From NCBI GenBank assembly GCA_030634465.1, contig DAOWAS010000007.1, forward strand, positions 1 through 34,978: a stretch of DNA of 34,978 nt, in the 5' to 3' direction. This DNA is from Alphaproteobacteria bacterium. Lineage in GTDB: Bacteria > Pseudomonadota > Alphaproteobacteria > Sphingomonadales > SMXR01. Shown one piece after another: positions 32,377-34,978 of this stretch. A program made the translations under genes and the position numbers. The notes beneath the pieces were generated by a model. That model made no database searches. It was not told the origin of the DNA and saw nothing but the letters and a program-made list of their open reading frames with translations. Each line of letters begins with the position of its first letter. Within the stretch, counting starts at the first letter, position 1.

Positions 32377-33276
32377 ATGGGACGTAAGCGCAAAGGCGAG
32401 AAAATTGATGGCTGGTTAATCATTGATAAGCCAGAGGGTATTACCTCAACCGATGTGGTGCGTGCGGTTAAGCGCCACTTTAAACCCCAAAAAGTAGGAC
32501 ACGCAGGAACCTTAGACCCCTTAGCTACAGGGGTTCTGCCCATTGGCATGGGCGAGGCCACAAAAACCATGCCTTATATTGTTGATCAAAGTAAGGATTA
32601 TGAGTTTTCGGTTAAGTGGGGCGAGGCCACCAGTACCGACGATAGAGAAGGCCATGTTACTGCTACCAGTTCGGTTATGCCCAGCGATGAGGAAATTGAA
32701 GCTATTTTGCCAGAATTTATCGGTAAAATTACCCAAATACCCCCTGTTTATTCGGCCATAAAAATTGCTGGCAAGCGGGCTTACGAGCGAGCGCGCGCTG
32801 GCGAAGATGTGGAAATGCCCTCACGCGTGGTCAATGTGGAAGAGTTAAAACTACTGGAAACCGTAAAGGAAACTGGAGTTTCCTCATTTTTTGTGCGCTG
32901 TGGCAAGGGCACATATGTGCGCTCGTTAGGCCGCGATATGGCTAAAAAACTGGGCACTGAGGGGCATATAGTTAGCTTAAGACGAACAAGAGTTGGCCCT
33001 TTTTCACAGACAAGTGCGATTTTACTAGATTTACTTAATGATATGAGCCATATTCCGCCCGCTTGTGGGACGATTCTCCCTGTTATGACTGCGCTGGACG
33101 ACATCTTGGCGCTAGCCATCTCAGACGATGAAGCAGAACTGATAAGACAAGGGCAACCTATCTTAAATACAGCAAGCAAGAATGGGCCAATTGTCCTTAC
33201 ATCAGGCGAACAGCTAGTAGCTATAGCCAATGTAGCAGATGGTCACATTCACCCAAAACGTGTTTTTAACTTATAA
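32377..33276 (+). CDS. truB: tRNA pseudouridine(55) synthase TruB
   Basis: TruB converts U55 of tRNA to pseudouridine. The catalytic aspartate is D47 in GHAGTLDPLATG; GWLIIDKPEGITSTDVV precedes it and KGTYVRSLGRDMAKKLG follows in the middle of the protein. Length is 299. The ATG abuts the rbfA stop with no spacer, so translation is probably coupled. rpsO begins 14 bases later. Confidence 0.96.
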   Translation: MGRKRKGEKIDGWLIIDKPEGITSTDVVRAVKRHFKPQKVGHAGTLDPLATGVLPIGMGEATKTMPYIVDQSKDYEFSVKWGEATSTDDREGHVTATSSVMPSDEEIEAILPEFIGKITQIPPVYSAIKIAGKRAYERARAGEDVEMPSRVVNVEELKLLETVKETGVSSFFVRCGKGTYVRSLGRDMAKKLGTEGHIVSLRRTRVGPFSQTSAILLDLLNDMSHIPPACGTILPVMTALDDILALAISDDEAELIRQGQPILNTASKNGPIVLTSGEQLVAIANVADGHIHPKRVFNL

Positions 33277-33290
33277 AATAGGAGATAATG

Positions 33291-33560
33291 ATGTCGATTA
33301 CTGCTGAAAAGAAACAAGAACTTGTCAAAAAATATGCCCAGAGCGAGGGCGACACAGGTTCACCCGAAGTTCAAGTTGCAATTCTTACAGATAGAATTGT
33401 TACACTTACAGAGCATTTCAAAGAACATAAAAAAGACAACCACTCACGTCGTGGGTTGTTGCAAATGGTAAATAAGCGTCGCAGTCTTTTAACTTATTTA
33501 CAAAGAAAAGATGATGCGCGTTACCAAGCGCTGATTAAAAGCTTAGGCTTGCGCAAATAG
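33291..33560 (+). CDS. rpsO: 30S ribosomal protein S15
   Basis: S15 (89 residues) binds the 16S central domain early in assembly. [52 protein letters not shown] are unmistakable. Two adjacent ATGs exist (33288, 33291); AGGAG (33280-33284) is six bases before the second and three before the first, so 33291 is preferred. It ends the rimP operon, with a terminator 85 bases downstream. Confidence 0.97.
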   Translation: MSITAEKKQELVKKYAQSEGDTGSPEVQVAILTDRIVTLTEHFKEHKKDNHSRRGLLQMVNKRRSLLTYLQRKDDARYQALIKSLGLRK

Positions 33561-33564
33561 AATT

Positions 33565-33602
33565 TATGTGGGGCTGGCACAAATGTGCTGGCCCTTCACA
33601 TA
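33565..33602 (+). other. Large hairpin right after rpsO
   Basis: TATGTG (33565-33570) pairs with CACATA (33597-33602). Inside, GGGCTGGCAC (33571-33580) pairs with GTGCTGGCCC (33585-33594), with two G-U pairs, around AAAT; a two-base bulge separates the stems. It starts four bases after the rpsO stop. No T-run follows, so it is probably an mRNA 3'-protective or processing structure. Confidence 0.65.
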
Positions 33603-33644
33603 ACTAGGGTGTTTTAACCCGCTACGAAAAACAGAAGAAAGACG

Positions 33645-33666
33645 AAGCCACATGGGGTGGCTTTTT
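33645..33666 (+). terminator. Rho-independent terminator between rpsO and pnp
   Basis: AAGCCAC (33645-33651) pairs with GTGGCTT (33657-33663) around ATGGG; the stem runs into five T residues (33662-33666). In E. coli an attenuating terminator sits at the same place between rpsO and pnp. Confidence 0.7.
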
Positions 33667-33678
33667 AACAATAAAAGT

Positions 33679-33696
33679 CGAAAGCAAGGGCTTTCG
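33679..33696 (+). promoter_or_regulatory. Hairpin in the pnp leader
   Basis: CGAAAGC (33679-33685) and GCTTTCG (33690-33696) pair perfectly around AAGG, 60 bases before the pnp ATG. In E. coli the pnp leader forms an RNase III-cleaved stem used for PNPase autoregulation; this position suits a similar role, but the stem is much shorter. A weak TTGGCC-16-TAAATT (33699-33726) could be a pnp promoter. Confidence 0.45.
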
Positions 33697-33755
33697 CATT
33701 GGCCAAAACCTTAAGATAGTTAAATTTAAGGGTAAGTAGCCAGAGAAGGTAAAAG

Positions 33756-34978
33756 ATGTTTGATATACATAAAAAAGAGATTATTTGGGGCGGACGCCCA
33801 CTAACAATTGAAACAGGCCACGTGGCAAGACAAGCTGATGGCGCTGTAATTATTTCATACGGCGAGACAATTTTATTGTGTACCGCTGTTGCCGCTAAAA
33901 AGGCAAAACCCGGACAAGGATTTTTCCCACTTACAGTGAACTATATGGAAAAAGCTTATGCCGCAGGTAAAATTCCAGGAGGCTTCTTCAAACGTGAAGG
34001 TCGCCCAAATGACAAAGAAACACTAACCAGCCGTCTTATTGACCGCCCAATTCGTCCTTTGTTTCCTGCAGACTTCTTAAACGAAGTGCAAATCATCACA
34101 ACTGTGTTGAGCCATGATCTGGAAAATGATCCAGATATCATCGCTATGATCGGTACAAGTGCCGCACTAACACTGTCTGGTGTTCCGTTCTTTGGCCCAA
34201 TTGGTGCCGCAAGAGTTGGGCTTGTGGACGGCGAATACATACTTAACCCGCTTCCAAACCAACTTGCTGAAAGCGACCTTAATTTGGTTGTTGCTGGTAC
34301 GTCTGATGCGGTGTTGATGGTAGAATCAGAAGCAAAAGAGCTTTCAGAAGAAGTTATGCTTGGTGCTGTTGTTCATGGCCATAAAGAAATGCAAGCTGTG
34401 ATCAACATGATCATTGAGCTAGCTGAAGATTGTGCTAAAGAGCCTTGGAACATTGCGGAGCCTGAAGATAAGAGCGAGCTGAAAGCTAAAATCAGCGGCT
34501 TGGCTGAAAAAGGCCTGCGTGCTGCGTATGGCAACACAGTTAAGCAAGAGCGCACAGTTGCTATTTCAGAAGTTAAGGCCAGCGTTAAAGAAGCCTTGGC
34601 TGAAGAAGACATTGCCGAAGATGACATTAGCGACATGCTCAAGAAAATTGAGAAAGATATCGTTCGTGGCAACATCTTGAAATCTGGCGAGCGTATTGAT
34701 GGTCGTAAACTTGACCAAGTTCGTGGAATTCAAAGTGAAGCAGGGGTTCTTCCTCGCTCACACGGTTCAGCACTTTTCACCCGTGGTGAAACACAGGCTT
34801 TGGTTGTGACCACACTTGGTACTGGTGATGATGAGCAAATTATCGATGCCTTGGAAGGTAGCTACCGTTCAAACTTCATGTTGCATTACAACTTCCCTCC
34901 ATACTCAGTGGGTGAGGCGGGTCGTGTTGGTTTTACCAGCAGACGTGAAATTGGTCATGGCAAGCTAGCATGGCGTGC
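33756..34978 (+). CDS. pnp: Polyribonucleotide nucleotidyltransferase, 5' part
   Basis: The frame runs from ATG 33756 (AAGG six bases upstream) off the right edge, giving about 407 of the usual ~700 residues. PNPase is a phosphorolytic 3'-5' exoribonuclease of the degradosome. The first RNase PH-like domain shows [28 protein letters not shown], an alpha-helical linker follows, and the second core begins with [13 protein letters not shown]...[13 protein letters not shown], ending at [28 protein letters not shown]. The catalytic C-terminal half of core 2 and the KH and S1 domains lie outside the window. Confidence 0.97.
   Translation, partial: MFDIHKKEIIWGGRPLTIETGHVARQADGAVIISYGETILLCTAVAAKKAKPGQGFFPLTVNYMEKAYAAGKIPGGFFKREGRPNDKETLTSRLIDRPIRPLFPADFLNEVQIITTVLSHDLENDPDIIAMIGTSAALTLSGVPFFGPIGAARVGLVDGEYILNPLPNQLAESDLNLVVAGTSDAVLMVESEAKELSEEVMLGAVVHGHKEMQAVINMIIELAEDCAKEPWNIAEPEDKSELKAKISGLAEKGLRAAYGNTVKQERTVAISEVKASVKEALAEEDIAEDDISDMLKKIEKDIVRGNILKSGERIDGRKLDQVRGIQSEAGVLPRSHGSALFTRGETQALVVTTLGTGDDEQIIDALEGSYRSNFMLHYNFPPYSVGEAGRVGFTSRREIGHGKLAWR

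Noticed and set aside
32781-33230. Minus-strand open frame of 149 codons opposite truB
   Set aside because: Shadow of truB with Ser-rich composition and no family resemblance.
1-34978. tRNA or rRNA genes, CRISPR arrays, prophage, transposases, toxin-antitoxin pairs or a novel defence cluster
   Set aside because: All spacers over about 80 bases were read and none shows cloverleaf arms, spacer-repeat arrays or mobile-element ends; all sizeable frames not assigned to genes are shadows of conserved housekeeping genes.

Overview
The window is a chromosomal housekeeping segment from an alphaproteobacterium. The evidence is gene order: tsaB-rimI-fur-miaB-phoH-ybeY-corC-lnt-XRE-metK-trmB-rimP-nusA-ylxR-infB-rbfA-truB-rpsO-pnp and mutS-glnD-murJ-trpS-nfu are arrangements characteristic of that class. 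The Fur-family protein without structural zinc cysteines and the fused YlxR/L7Ae protein fit the same placement. Coding and intergenic DNA lean towards A/T (many TTA, TTT, AAA and GAA codons; AT-rich spacers), so it is not a GC-rich Rhizobium- or Rhodobacter-like genome. A marine or host-associated AT-leaning lineage is possible, but I cannot name a genus.

Layout. 1-3207: the 3' part of an AmpG-like muropeptide permease, then maeB (malic enzyme) convergent to it. 3322-10362: mutS, glnD and murJ in one direction, mutS and glnD with no gap. 10378-13984: trpS behind its own promoter, a DUF4136-type lipoprotein, a DUF2333-type membrane protein and the Fe-S carrier nfu. 14039-15136: a polysaccharide deacetylase-like protein on the minus strand. 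15248-23297: a nitroreductase (RutE/HadB type), tsaB, rimI, fur, miaB, phoH, ybeY, corC and lnt, tightly packed. 23415-24219: two tandem paralogous XRE regulators. 24434-26324: metK and trmB after a structured 214-base leader. 26357-33560: the translation/transcription operon rimP-nusA-ylxR-infB-rbfA-truB-rpsO, with a promoter and a terminator-like leader in front. 33756-end: pnp, running off the window, after an rpsO-pnp spacer with several hairpins.

The genes mainly serve gene expression (tRNA t6A, ms2i6A, m7G and pseudouridine modification, ribosome maturation, initiation, transcription elongation, RNA decay), the cell envelope (murJ, lnt, ampG), Fe-S and SAM supply (nfu, metK), and nitrogen and metal regulation (glnD, fur).

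I found no CRISPR array, prophage, insertion sequence, rRNA or tRNA, and no gene cluster resembling a new defence, secretion or biosynthetic system. The noteworthy signals are small and non-coding. They are the metK leader with nested hairpins and a perfect 20-base palindrome, the rimP leader with a terminator and U-rich repeats, an 11-bp perfect hairpin early in trmB, the rpsO-pnp hairpins, and a recurring pattern of 13-19 base tandem duplications exactly at gene ends or starts, including one that duplicates the ribosome binding site and ATG of nfu.
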